Shown here: piece after piece, positions 1 to 6,665 of the stretch
Numbering within the stretch: the first letter of the stretch is position 1
How the letters are laid out: each line of letters begins with the position of its first letter
From: an uncultured Alphaproteobacteria bacterium
GTDB taxonomy: Bacteria > Pseudomonadota > Alphaproteobacteria > Rs-D84
Direction of reading: 5' to 3'
Length of the DNA: 9,109 bases
NCBI GenBank assembly: GCA_904502245.1
Contig: CAJGDN010000036.1
Location: 1-9,109 of the forward strand
Translations under genes and position numbers: made by a program
The notes under the pieces: generated by a model
What the model saw: only the letters and a program-made list of their open reading frames with translations
The model's database searches: none
Told to the model about the DNA's origin: nothing

Positions 1-262
1 CGCAGCACGCGATACAGGATGGGCAATGGATAATATCGTAATGTCAGACGATGCCTTAAAGCATATCATTCAAAACTATACATCCGAACAAGGGGTGCGC
101 CAGGCACAACGTGAAATTACTGCGATTCTGCGCCGTTCGCTGTTGGAAAATGATTGTGAAGACGTCAAGACCGAATTCACACCAGAAAAAATTGATGAAC
201 TGTTATCTTCGCGCAAATCGGCAGGATTTGCCAAAAAAATTGGTTTTGGGGTTCGTGTATGA
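1..262 (+). CDS. Lon-type AAA+ protein, C-terminal end only (5' partial), no peptidase domain
   Basis: The reading frame is open from the left edge (first full codon at base 2) and stops at 260-262, so only about the last 86 residues are visible. The segment containing DDALKHIIQNYTSEQGVRQA and then REITAILRRSL closely resembles the small alpha-helical lid of the Lon AAA+ module, where Lon proteins have a 'YTREAGVR-x-LEREI' type motif. In Lon, the linker that follows leads into the S16 serine/lysine peptidase domain. Here the protein ends after KKIGFGVRV, about where that domain would start, and the next gene does not encode one in any frame. It is therefore either a peptidase-less Lon-like ATPase or a truncated lon. 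The stop overlaps the next start (ATGA at 259-262), which suggests translational coupling and a stable gene end rather than a fresh frameshift. The ATPase core lies outside the window. Confidence 0.7.
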   Translation, partial: AARDTGWAMDNIVMSDDALKHIIQNYTSEQGVRQAQREITAILRRSLLENDCEDVKTEFTPEKIDELLSSRKSAGFAKKIGFGVRV

Positions 263-645
263 GCAGACAAAAAAAACCGCAGGTTCATCGCACAAATATA
301 AATGGTAAAACCGAAGACCTGTGCATAATTGGCGATGGTTGGAAACAGTTGGCAACATTTCGTGAAATTGAATATTATACAAAATTACACAAGACGACAG
401 TTTCTTATGCAAAAATGCCACGCAACGAAGTACAACGCCAACAGGATGTTTTAAGTGCAAATTCTGACAAATATGAAATAGTCGCATTCAAGGCATATGC
501 TGCTGGCGCAACAAATATCCTGTTTGCACCACGATATCGTGTGCAAATATACAATAAAAAGACAAAACAAATTCAAACATATATGGGCACAATGGCAAAT
601 TTCATGTTTGATATGCTGAACAATATTCGGAGGAAGCAAAAATGA
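259..645 (+). CDS. Hypothetical protein, 128 aa
   Basis: I do not recognise this protein. It starts at an ATG overlapping the stop of the Lon-like gene (ATGA) and ends overlapping the start of tsaB (ATGA at 642-645), so it is tightly embedded in the operon and very likely translated. It is soluble-looking, with no signal peptide or membrane segment. It is basic at both ends (MSRQKKPQ at the start, NNIRRKQK at the end). The centre (about residues 35-60, around EYYTKLHKTTVSYAKMP) could form a short helix-turn-helix-like pair, but I cannot support a DNA-binding call. Residues 70-115 are rich in aromatic and beta-prone residues (for example APRYRVQIYNKKTKQIQTYM), suggesting a small beta-sheet. 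Function unknown. Confidence 0.75.
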   Translation: MSRQKKPQVHRTNINGKTEDLCIIGDGWKQLATFREIEYYTKLHKTTVSYAKMPRNEVQRQQDVLSANSDKYEIVAFKAYAAGATNILFAPRYRVQIYNKKTKQIQTYMGTMANFMFDMLNNIRRKQK

Positions 646-1184
646 TTCTGATAATTAACACATCGGGCAAGGATTTGGAATTTGTATTGGGCGATAAATA
701 TAAATCTGTAGCAGCGGAAAAGCAATCAACGGCCCTGCCCGTCGAATGTGAAAAGTTTATTAACGAATGTGGCGCAACATGGCAGGATATCACTGCGATT
801 GGCGTTGTTATTGGCCCAGGCAGTTTTACGGGAATACGTCTGGGAATCGCATATGCCAAAGGTATTGGCATGGGACTAAATATCCCTGTTGTAGGTATCA
901 GTATGTTTGACCTGTATCTGGCAGCGACACCAGATGCATTTGTTGCGATTGATTCAGGACGTGGGGACTTCTTTGTTGCCGCAAATGGATTAGATCCACA
1001 GACAATGGAAATTGAAGAATTGGAAACGAAACAGATGGAATGGCCACGCACTGTCGGACACAGACCTGCGGATTTAAAATTAGGCGTTGATATTGTAGAA
1101 CAAAAAATTACATCTGGCAATATAGAGCCCGCTGTCCCAATGTACCTGCGCCCCAGCTATGCGGAAGAAAACAAGGGCAAATAA
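642..1184 (+). CDS. tsaB: tRNA threonylcarbamoyladenosine biosynthesis protein TsaB
   Basis: TsaB is the non-catalytic partner of TsaD. Together with TsaE the pair transfers the threonylcarbamoyl group made by TsaC onto A37 of ANN-decoding tRNAs (t6A). It belongs to the ASKHA fold. The family signature GPGSFTGIRLG is at residues 58-68, followed by a glycine- and alanine-rich helix (IAYAKGIGMG). A second conserved segment, AIDSGRGDFFVA (102-113), matches the family's 'DARR-GEVY' position, and the C-terminus has the usual PMYLRPSYAE. At 180 residues it is shorter than the E. coli protein (about 230), with the second lobe abbreviated. The start overlaps the upstream stop (ATGA), and an AGGAGG-like site (ggaggaag at about 630) precedes it. 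rimI lies just downstream with one small gene between, a common arrangement. Confidence 0.93.
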   Translation: MILIINTSGKDLEFVLGDKYKSVAAEKQSTALPVECEKFINECGATWQDITAIGVVIGPGSFTGIRLGIAYAKGIGMGLNIPVVGISMFDLYLAATPDAFVAIDSGRGDFFVAANGLDPQTMEIEELETKQMEWPRTVGHRPADLKLGVDIVEQKITSGNIEPAVPMYLRPSYAEENKGK

Positions 1185-1187
1185 TAT

Positions 1188-1514
1188 ATGCAAGAAAATA
1201 TCAAATCTTTATTAAAAAACCAAATACACAGTCGTATTGAATACCTTGCAGATAATGAAAAGGTTTGTTTTTTACAGCATGCCCCATTTTGCAAACAATC
1301 ATATAAATATATAGATACATATCGCATATGGAAAAGTAATGAATTTTTAGATGTTTATCACATCCGGGACTATAACAGTAAACAAAGTATTGATTTACAT
1401 TTTATTATGCAAATAGACGAAACAAATGTAAAAATTCAAGAAACAAATACTGAATTTGCAAAACAAATATTAGAACAGTTAAAGCTGAAGCACCTTAAAC
1501 AAAATGTTAAATGA
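1188..1514 (+). CDS. Hypothetical AT-rich protein, 108 aa, between tsaB and rimI
   Basis: I do not recognise this protein. It begins 3 bases after the tsaB stop and its end overlaps the rimI start by 11 bases, so it sits within the operon. By hand count its GC content is about 27%, against about 46% in the first part of tsaB; this is the sharpest composition change in the left half of the window. The product is soluble-looking and rich in Lys, Asn, Gln, Tyr and Ile, with predicted helices at both ends and a beta-prone middle (RIWKSNEFLDVYHIRDY and then IDLHFIMQIDE). Two cysteines occur early (in VCFLQHAPFCKQ) without a metal-binding pattern. It could be a recently acquired or weakly constrained insertion in a conserved tsaB-rimI pair. 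The frame is uninterrupted over its full length. Confidence 0.65.
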   Translation: MQENIKSLLKNQIHSRIEYLADNEKVCFLQHAPFCKQSYKYIDTYRIWKSNEFLDVYHIRDYNSKQSIDLHFIMQIDETNVKIQETNTEFAKQILEQLKLKHLKQNVK

Positions 1515-1890
1515 ATTAGCAAACCTTCATCAAAAATGCTTTCCGCACAAACCATGGACTGCGGATGACTTTGCCGATCTGAAAAAATCAGGTTGTGAAA
1601 TTATTGCCAGCCAAAACGGTTTTATTGTTTGGCGCGCAACACTGGACGAAGCCGAATTAATCACAATTGGCGTTGCACCCGATGCACGTCGTACCGGGAT
1701 TGCAGCCGCCATGATGGGAATTATGGAGGGTGAATTAAAAAAATCAGGCGTAAAATCTGTATTCTTAGAGGTCGCAGAAAACAATACACCGGCACGTCGC
1801 CTGTATGAACAAAACGGTTATATTCAGATTGGTGTGCGCCCAAAATACTATGATGGGATTGACGCCATTATGATGAAGAAAGATTTATAA
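1504..1890 (+). CDS. rimI: RimI-like GNAT N-acetyltransferase
   Basis: This is a GNAT-fold acetyltransferase of 128 residues. RimI acetylates the N-terminal alanine of ribosomal protein S18, using acetyl-CoA. The acetyl-CoA pyrophosphate loop is at residues 58-71 (APDARRTGIAAAMM, with the RRTGIA form of the R/Q-x-x-G-x-G/A motif) after a beta-4 strand ITIGV. The following strand and helix FLEVAENNTPARRLYEQNGY (88-107) carry the Asn and Tyr typical of RimI-type enzymes. The end has the RimI-like RPKYYDG-x-DAIMMKKDL, with tyrosines at 115-116 near where the family's catalytic tyrosine lies. Length is slightly short (E. coli RimI is about 148). It overlaps the preceding gene by 11 bases, and its end overlaps the convergent helicase gene by 6 bases. 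The exact acetylation substrate is inferred from family and context. Confidence 0.88.
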   Translation: MLNELANLHQKCFPHKPWTADDFADLKKSGCEIIASQNGFIVWRATLDEAELITIGVAPDARRTGIAAAMMGIMEGELKKSGVKSVFLEVAENNTPARRLYEQNGYIQIGVRPKYYDGIDAIMMKKDL

Positions 1891-3168
1891 ATCGTTTATA
1901 AAATCTATTACACGTTTATCAAAAATTACATCGCGCGGACGCAGGGGTGATGCAATATGCATATCCGATGCACGACGTGTACGCGACAACGCAACATATG
2001 TTTGCCCGTGTGCAAAACAACCACGCGAAACATCAATCACAACCGCATCCAATGTTTTCCCCTGGGCACGATGGATTGTCATGGCATACCCCAGACTTAA
2101 CGGGAATTGCTTGTAGGATCCAACCTCGTTCTCGACCAAACGGTCATTTTCATCGCGCGAATATTCAATCTTTTGCCATTTCTCAGGACGAACAGATACT
2201 GTTTCGCGTGAATCAGACAGCAACTGAACCGTTATATCACGCGCAGACATCGCACGAACAATACCCATCGAACCGTTATGCCATTTGTCGCCATTTTTTA
2301 CAAAAACAACCAGCGCCCCAACCTTTAATTCCAATGCAAGGGGTGCCGGAACATCACGATCAGAAAAATTACCACTTAATACACCATTGTACACAACCGC
2401 AGTTTCATTTATCTGATTTAATCGCGTTGCGTTTATGCGTTCTGCAACTGCCCGAAATGGTGTGATTAAAACCGCATTTTCACGACGCGCCACATCATCA
2501 ATTCTGAAATTATTAAAGAAAGACAATGCTTCAACACCGCCATTACGCAGGCGCACCAGATTTTCCAATAATGGTAAATCATTTTGACGGTATACAAAAT
2601 CAAAATTAAACTTTATAAAATTTGCGCGCTTATATACATTGCTGTCAAAAAAGTAAGCATTGGGATGCCCATATTCTGATTCATAATACTGGGTCGCTGT
2701 GCCAGTTATAACTGGCGGCAACTGAAATAAATCACCGATGGCAACAACCTGAATTCCACCAAACGGTTCATTGTTACGGCGGGCATATCGCGCCAATATA
2801 TCAATCGCATCCAGCAAATCCGGCGCAACCATTGATATTTCATCAATAATCAAAACATCTGTGGCAATTAGAATATTTCGCGGCTTTGCCTTTAATTTTA
2901 ATAATTCAGGCATTGTAAAATCGCGTGGCGGTATTTGAAACAGAGAATGTATCGTCTGCCCCCCAACATTCAGAGCCGAAACCGCCGTCGGACACGCACA
3001 AACAATACGCTTTTTTGATGCAGATTTTAAATAATTAACAAACGTTGATTTACCAGTCCCCGCCGGGCCCAATATTAACAGATTGGAATTTGTGCGTTCA
3101 ATCGCATCAAATGCCGATAACTGGGTCGCATTTAAAATCGGTGTAATTCCATCCATGACTAGTATCAT
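1885..3168 (-). CDS. PIF1/RecD-like superfamily 1 helicase
   Basis: This is an ATP-dependent DNA helicase of the PIF1/RecD-like (SF1B) type, presumably 5'-3', acting on DNA ends, forks or structured DNA. In order: Q-motif-like NATQLSAFDAI (13-23); Walker A GPAGTGKST (34-42, Lys40); motif Ia CPTAVSALNVGGQTIHSLF (59-77), the classic PIF1 signature; Walker B LIIDEISMV (106-114, Asp109-Glu110); a GDLFQLPPV motif III; LITPFRAVAERIN; then the RecD-like C-terminal motifs TIHRAQGKTLDAVVID (364-379) and YVALSRTR (391-398). At 427 residues it is compact: a helicase core with few accessory domains. No Shine-Dalgarno sequence precedes either the ATG at 3168 or the in-frame ATG at 3156. A possible promoter (TTGCGA/TAATGA) would start transcription next to the second ATG, so MDGITPIL may be the true N-terminus. 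It is separated from the upstream cold-shock gene by a terminator and overlaps rimI tail to tail. Confidence 0.9.
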   Translation of the reverse strand: MILVMDGITPILNATQLSAFDAIERTNSNLLILGPAGTGKSTFVNYLKSASKKRIVCACPTAVSALNVGGQTIHSLFQIPPRDFTMPELLKLKAKPRNILIATDVLIIDEISMVAPDLLDAIDILARYARRNNEPFGGIQVVAIGDLFQLPPVITGTATQYYESEYGHPNAYFFDSNVYKRANFIKFNFDFVYRQNDLPLLENLVRLRNGGVEALSFFNNFRIDDVARRENAVLITPFRAVAERINATRLNQINETAVVYNGVLSGNFSDRDVPAPLALELKVGALVVFVKNGDKWHNGSMGIVRAMSARDITVQLLSDSRETVSVRPEKWQKIEYSRDENDRLVENEVGSYKQFPLSLGYAMTIHRAQGKTLDAVVIDVSRGCFAHGQTYVALSRTRRASDMHIASPLRPRDVIFDKRVIDFINDL

Positions 3169-3192
3169 TACACAGTTTTAAACAAATCGCAA
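3165..3192 (-). promoter_or_regulatory. Possible promoter for the helicase gene
   Basis: On the - strand, TTGCGA (3192-3187) is followed by a 16-base spacer and TAATGA (3170-3165), just after the cold-shock gene's terminator. This would place the transcript start at about 3158, one or two bases before the ATG at 3156, giving a nearly leaderless mRNA. The hexamers are imperfect, so this is a weak call. Confidence 0.3.
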
Positions 3193-3199
3193 CGCAATA

Positions 3200-3223
3200 A
3201 AAACGCCCCAAACGGAGCGTTTT
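3200..3223 (-). terminator. Intrinsic terminator after the cold-shock gene
   Basis: A 10-base stem (arms 3200-3209 and 3214-3223, loop 3210-3213) on the - strand reads AAAACGCTCC-GTTT-GGGGCGTTTT. It has one G-U pair and continues into a T-rich tail. It lies 23 bases after the stop of the cold-shock-domain gene and separates it from the helicase gene. Confidence 0.85.
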
Positions 3224-3245
3224 CCTTTTTCCCTGGGGGGGAAAA

Positions 3246-3587
3246 TTATTTCTTCCAGAATGCAAAACCACGACGTGACGATTTTTCTTCACGCTGTTTG
3301 CGTTCTTCGATTGCACGACGACGTTCTGCACGACGTTCCTGGAAACGACGCGCGGATTCTTCGTCACGCTGAACAACAGCAATCGTTGTTGCAGATAATT
3401 TTCCATTGCGAACTTCTTCTTCGAATTCGACAATGTCGTTTTCATTCAAAAATCTGATGCCGGCGGCTTTTAATGAACTGGAATGAACAAATACATCATC
3501 TGTGTTGCCATCCGCGTTTGGAGTGTCAGGACTGATAAAGCCGAAACACTTTTTACCATTATACCATTTTACTTTTCCTTGACGCAT
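3246..3587 (-). CDS. Cold-shock-domain protein with arginine-rich C-terminal tail
   Basis: The first 70 or so residues form a cold-shock domain, an OB-fold that binds single-stranded RNA or DNA, usually as an RNA chaperone. The start MRQGKVKWYNGKKCFGFI contains RNP1 (KCFGFI, 13-18), and RNP2 is DVFVHSSSL (31-39). The loop between them (TPNADGNTD) is a little longer than in classic CspA. After the domain comes a 40-residue extension made almost entirely of Arg, Glu and Lys (about residues 74-106, RRFQERRAERRRAIEERKQ), ending in GFAFWKK. This is likely a charged helix that adds nucleic-acid contacts. A good ribosome site (AAAGGA, 7 bases before the ATG) supports the start. It has its own TATAAT element upstream and its own terminator, so it is probably monocistronic. 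Classic CspA proteins are about 70 residues; the tail makes this one 113. Confidence 0.9.
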   Translation of the reverse strand: MRQGKVKWYNGKKCFGFISPDTPNADGNTDDVFVHSSSLKAAGIRFLNENDIVEFEEEVRNGKLSATTIAVVQRDEESARRFQERRAERRRAIEERKQREEKSSRRGFAFWKK

Positions 3588-3614
3588 AATCCTATCCTTT
3601 CCTTATGCTGTTAT

Positions 3615-3647
3615 GGTTCTAACAAGCCCGATAAGAACCTGATTATA
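3615..3647 (-). promoter_or_regulatory. Promoter -10 element and 5' UTR hairpin of the cold-shock gene
   Basis: On the - strand a perfect TATAAT (3647-3642) lies about 55 bases upstream of the start codon. No clear -35 box is seen in the AT-rich DNA at the expected distance. Just downstream is an inverted repeat GGTTCT/AGAACC (3639-3634 and 3620-3615) that would form a hairpin at or near the 5' end of the mRNA. Such a leader could affect stability or temperature response; that part is inference. Confidence 0.45.
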
Positions 3648-3682
3648 ATTTTTACATTTTTTATATTTTAAAGCAAGGGGAA

Positions 3683-3706
3683 TAAAAAGACCCGAATAAA
3701 TCGGGC
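3683..3706 (-). terminator. Intrinsic terminator of the lysS operon
   Basis: A GC-rich inverted repeat (cccga at 3691-3695, tcggg at 3701-3705, 5-base loop) is followed on the - strand by TCTTTTTATT. It lies 9 bases beyond the stop of the 466-residue RelA/SpoT-like gene and ends the lysS transcript. Confidence 0.85.
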
Positions 3707-3714
3707 CAAATATA

Positions 3715-5115
3715 TTACTTTTTATAGTACCGTTGAACTTCGGTCATTACAAAGTTAAACAGTTTCCCAGCCTGGGTCGTTTGTGGCATAGCCCAGTCAT
3801 GTTGCATATACGGCATGGCCGAAACCAGAACAAATCGCGCCATAAAGTGAAATATGTTCGCCTGCTGTACGCGCGACAATTTCATTGGCGCATTATTTAT
3901 GCAGAACAATTCATTTTCAATCGCATCGTCCAATTTTTCATTTATGTTATCCAAAATCTTTTGCGGATAATACAGTTTGCATTCTTTTGGGAAACCTTCG
4001 AACATAGATGCCGGATCGCCCTGGGAATACAACAAATTCCAGCCAACACGATCAAACAAGTCTTCCAGACAGTTGCAAATCATTTTGTTGTATGATTTTA
4101 CACCATTTTCCATGAATGTTGCCAGGCGCGCTTCGATATTATCAGACTTTGCACATTTCTTTTTACGCGCGTCTTCGTACGCCAAATGCGTCTGACGTTC
4201 AAATTCAAAAAATGCACGTACCTGGCATATAATTTCCAGTGGCACAACCGTTTCAGGGTTTGGACCAATATTTATAACCAATTTCGCATCACGATAATTA
4301 CGTGGATTTTGCATATTATAAAAACTGTCACGAACAGAAATAATACGCTCTGGCATCATGGCCTGAATCCGTTCGATAAATGTACGCGCCTGGGGAATTA
4401 AATCAAACAGGCATTTTACACGCCAGACATCCTGCAGGCGCATACGTGGACGTTCAATCTTGTCCAGTGCACGGACCAAATCAACCGCAATATCTTCGTG
4501 GCCAGAACCAATAATAGATAAAACAGTTTCAGATGGCGTTGAAATATATCTTTCATTTAATTTGTTGCGTATCTTGGTCGCAATGGCGTGTGCAGACGCC
4601 TCGCGTTCATGCGATGCAATAACGCGATAAACCGTATCAGACACTTCGTCCACATATGACGTATAATATTTTCCTGTCATTTTATCCAGGGCACGGCCAA
4701 TCTTTTTTTGTGCACCAACAATAACTGTCACAATTGAAGATACCGCCAAATCAATTTTGTGTCCCGCAGAACTGGTAAAAAACTGATTACGCATTGGGTC
4801 TGCGTCCAGACGATGTTGAACAATATAAGGCGATAATGGATTTATGTCTGCGATACGCATTGGTTCGTCAATGGCACGATCGTTTTCATAATCATATTTC
4901 ATAACCGCTGCCTTGGGCGCACCAAAGCATTTGCCCAAAATGTAAAACACTTCGCGCGACCATGTCATACTGTCTGAATATAACAGACGCAAGTGTTCGG
5001 CTGCAACTTCGTTAATGCGACCAGATTCCAAGGCCCGTTCAATCGCCTTTAAGTTCCGCATATCGTTGTCTGCGGCAATATCTTGTGCAAGTGTTTCTGC
5101 ACCAACGTATGACAT
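3715..5115 (-). CDS. Uncharacterised 466-aa protein with a divergent RelA/SpoT-like domain, co-transcribed with lysS
   Basis: I find no well-known full-length family. Residues 222-317 show the spacing of a RelA/SpoT (p)ppGpp-synthetase-type nucleotidyltransferase fold: RMRLQDVWRVKCLFDL (224-239), where the family has 'I-x-D-(I/L)-x-(G/A)-x-R'; then IISVRDSFYNM and NYRDAKLVINI (273-283), matching the 'GYR-D/S-x-(K/L)' strand; then PLEIICQVRAFFEFERQTHLA (292-312) followed by YEDAR, matching the 'EIQ-(I/L)-...-H-x-x-YE-x-x-R' segment with the catalytic-type Glu at 294. The classic ATP-binding R-x-K-x-x-S loop before it is not evident, so activity may be altered or lost. The N-terminal 125 residues and C-terminal 150 are helical and unassigned; I see no HD hydrolase, TGS or ACT domain. 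A strong AGGGGG ribosome site lies 5 bases before the ATG. The gene follows lysS by 20 bases and is followed by a terminator. The domain call is mine, from remembered family patterns. Confidence 0.6.
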   Translation of the reverse strand: MSYVGAETLAQDIAADNDMRNLKAIERALESGRINEVAAEHLRLLYSDSMTWSREVFYILGKCFGAPKAAVMKYDYENDRAIDEPMRIADINPLSPYIVQHRLDADPMRNQFFTSSAGHKIDLAVSSIVTVIVGAQKKIGRALDKMTGKYYTSYVDEVSDTVYRVIASHEREASAHAIATKIRNKLNERYISTPSETVLSIIGSGHEDIAVDLVRALDKIERPRMRLQDVWRVKCLFDLIPQARTFIERIQAMMPERIISVRDSFYNMQNPRNYRDAKLVINIGPNPETVVPLEIICQVRAFFEFERQTHLAYEDARKKKCAKSDNIEARLATFMENGVKSYNKMICNCLEDLFDRVGWNLLYSQGDPASMFEGFPKECKLYYPQKILDNINEKLDDAIENELFCINNAPMKLSRVQQANIFHFMARFVLVSAMPYMQHDWAMPQTTQAGKLFNFVMTEVQRYYKK

Positions 5116-5135
5116 TTAAACCCCCTTTGGCTTGG

Positions 5136-6611
5136 TCACTTCATTATCGGAAACAATATTATGCCGCGCAGTGTTGGCTGGTCAAAAATGATACTGGCCA
5201 ATCTGTCAACACCAACACCAACACCAGAAATTGGCGGAAAACCATGTTCCATCGCACGAACAAAATCATTATCTGGGTTAAAGGCTTCTTCATCGCCGCC
5301 GGCAATGTTACGCGCCTGTTCTTCAAATGCAGCCAACTGCTGAATTGGATTCACAAGTTCTGAATACCCTTTGCAGATTTCGGCACCACATACCAATAAC
5401 TGATACATATCAATACGTCGGTCATCAGCATCATTGCGTCGCGCCAATGGCACCATGTAGGCAGGATAGTTATACAAGAATGTCGGATTCACAATATCGT
5501 TGCGGATTTTACGTTTGTAAACATAGTCAACCAATGTTGGGATAGACTTTAAATCTTCCAGTTCTGACATTGGGAACATGCCATTATCAACCAATTTCTG
5601 GCGCAAGGCATCAACATCATCAAAGTCCAAAATATCACAACCAAAGAATTCATTCATCTTGGCAGTATAGTCAATCATTTCATATGACGAGAAATCTAAT
5701 TTTGTTCCCTGGTATTCAATCTGTAATGTGCCACGGCATTTCATCAACAATTCTTGGATTAAATCCCATGTAAATTTAATATTGTCGTTAAAATCCCAAT
5801 ACGCTGCGTACCATTCAACCATAGAAAATTCCTGCAGGTGCATGGCGTCCATACCTTCGTTACGAAAATCCTTAGCCACTTCGTACACACGGTCAAAACC
5901 GGCACCAATCGCCTGTTTCAAGAATAATTCTGGGGAAATGCGCAGCTGAAAATCTGCATCCAGGGCATTATGATGCGTTGTAAACGGACGCGCCGCCGCA
6001 CCAGATGCGATGTTCTGCATAATCGGTGTTTCAATTTCCAAGAAACCACGCGCATTCATGAAATCACGCCAATACTGCATCATCTTGAAACGACCCAATA
6101 ATGCACTGCGTGATTCTGGATTTGAAATAATGTCCAGATAACGCTGGCGATAACGCGTTTCCATATCCGTCAGGCCATGATATTTTTCAGGCAATGGACG
6201 CAGGGCCTTGGACAGGATTTCATAGGAAGAAACCTTGACTGTCAATTCACCAGCAGTGGTGTGATATAATTCACCAGCAATACCAATAAAGTCCCCCAAA
6301 TCAACGTTTGCCTTCATAAACTTATAGTTTTCTTCGCCCAATTCTTCACGCGACATAGAAAACTGGATTTCACCATTAATGTCATAAATGCGACCAAACA
6401 TCAGTTTACCCAACCAACGCAATGCAGTTACACGTCCCGCCAATTTTACAGCAGCACCATCTGACAATTCACGCGCAGATTCAATCGTGTGTGTGCGATC
6501 AAATTTGTCTTTCCATACAACACCATCACGTGCACGGATATTTTCAGCCTTTTGCAGACGTGCAGTTAATTCGTTTGTTGAAATCGCATTATTTGTTGTA
6601 TTTTCTGACAT
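5136..6611 (-). CDS. lysS: Lysyl-tRNA synthetase, class II
   Basis: This enzyme charges tRNA-Lys with lysine in an ATP-dependent two-step reaction in the cytosol. It is full length at 491 residues (E. coli LysS is 505). An N-terminal helical stretch leads into the OB-fold anticodon-binding domain (about 54-135, VKLAGRVTALRWLGKLMFGRI). The class II catalytic domain follows: YRQRYLDI (154-161); motif 1 in FLEIETPIM (190-198); SGAAARPFTTHHNALD (203-218); motif 2 FRNEGMDAMHLQEFSMVEWY (249-268); GAEICKGYSEL (409-419), which forms the lysine pocket; and motif 3 GVGVGVDRLASIIF (463-476). Two usually constant spots differ: the typical H-N-P-E-F-T of motif 2 reads HLQEFS, and GGANARPF reads SGAAARPF. 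Key Arg and Glu residues are retained, so it is probably active. An AGGTCAGGGAA ribosome site precedes the ATG, and a terminator-like hairpin lies in the leader. Confidence 0.96.
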   Translation of the reverse strand: MSENTTNNAISTNELTARLQKAENIRARDGVVWKDKFDRTHTIESARELSDGAAVKLAGRVTALRWLGKLMFGRIYDINGEIQFSMSREELGEENYKFMKANVDLGDFIGIAGELYHTTAGELTVKVSSYEILSKALRPLPEKYHGLTDMETRYRQRYLDIISNPESRSALLGRFKMMQYWRDFMNARGFLEIETPIMQNIASGAAARPFTTHHNALDADFQLRISPELFLKQAIGAGFDRVYEVAKDFRNEGMDAMHLQEFSMVEWYAAYWDFNDNIKFTWDLIQELLMKCRGTLQIEYQGTKLDFSSYEMIDYTAKMNEFFGCDILDFDDVDALRQKLVDNGMFPMSELEDLKSIPTLVDYVYKRKIRNDIVNPTFLYNYPAYMVPLARRNDADDRRIDMYQLLVCGAEICKGYSELVNPIQQLAAFEEQARNIAGGDEEAFNPDNDFVRAMEHGFPPISGVGVGVDRLASIIFDQPTLRGIILFPIMK

Positions 6612-6635
6612 TTTCCCTGACCTTTTGGTTTATAT

Positions 6636-6665
6636 AAAAAAAACGGGTGCATAAAAGTGCGCCCG
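6636..6665 (-). terminator. Terminator-like hairpin in the lysS leader (possible attenuator)
   Basis: On the - strand, CGGGCGC (6665-6659) can pair with GCACCCG (6650-6644) across an 8-base loop, with one C-A mismatch. It is followed directly by eight T residues (6643-6636). The hairpin ends 24 bases before the lysS start codon and no - strand gene lies upstream. It is therefore either a leader attenuator for lysS or the leftover terminator of a gene now missing. Confidence 0.55.

Noticed and set aside
602..1120. 172-residue open frame on the - strand opposite tsaB
   Set aside because: tsaB on the + strand has clear family motifs; this frame has none and is an antisense shadow.
1947..2465. 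172-residue open frame on the + strand
   Set aside because: It lies wholly antisense to the helicase gene, whose frame carries all the helicase motifs; its composition (His-, Gln- and Pro-rich) is that of a shadow frame.
3107..3445. 112-residue - strand frame overlapping the cold-shock gene and the helicase start
   Set aside because: It runs through the cold-shock gene in another frame and across its terminator, with no recognisable domain.
6636..6665. The lysS-leader hairpin as a + strand terminator
   Set aside because: No T-run follows on the + strand; the eight-T tract exists only on the - strand side.
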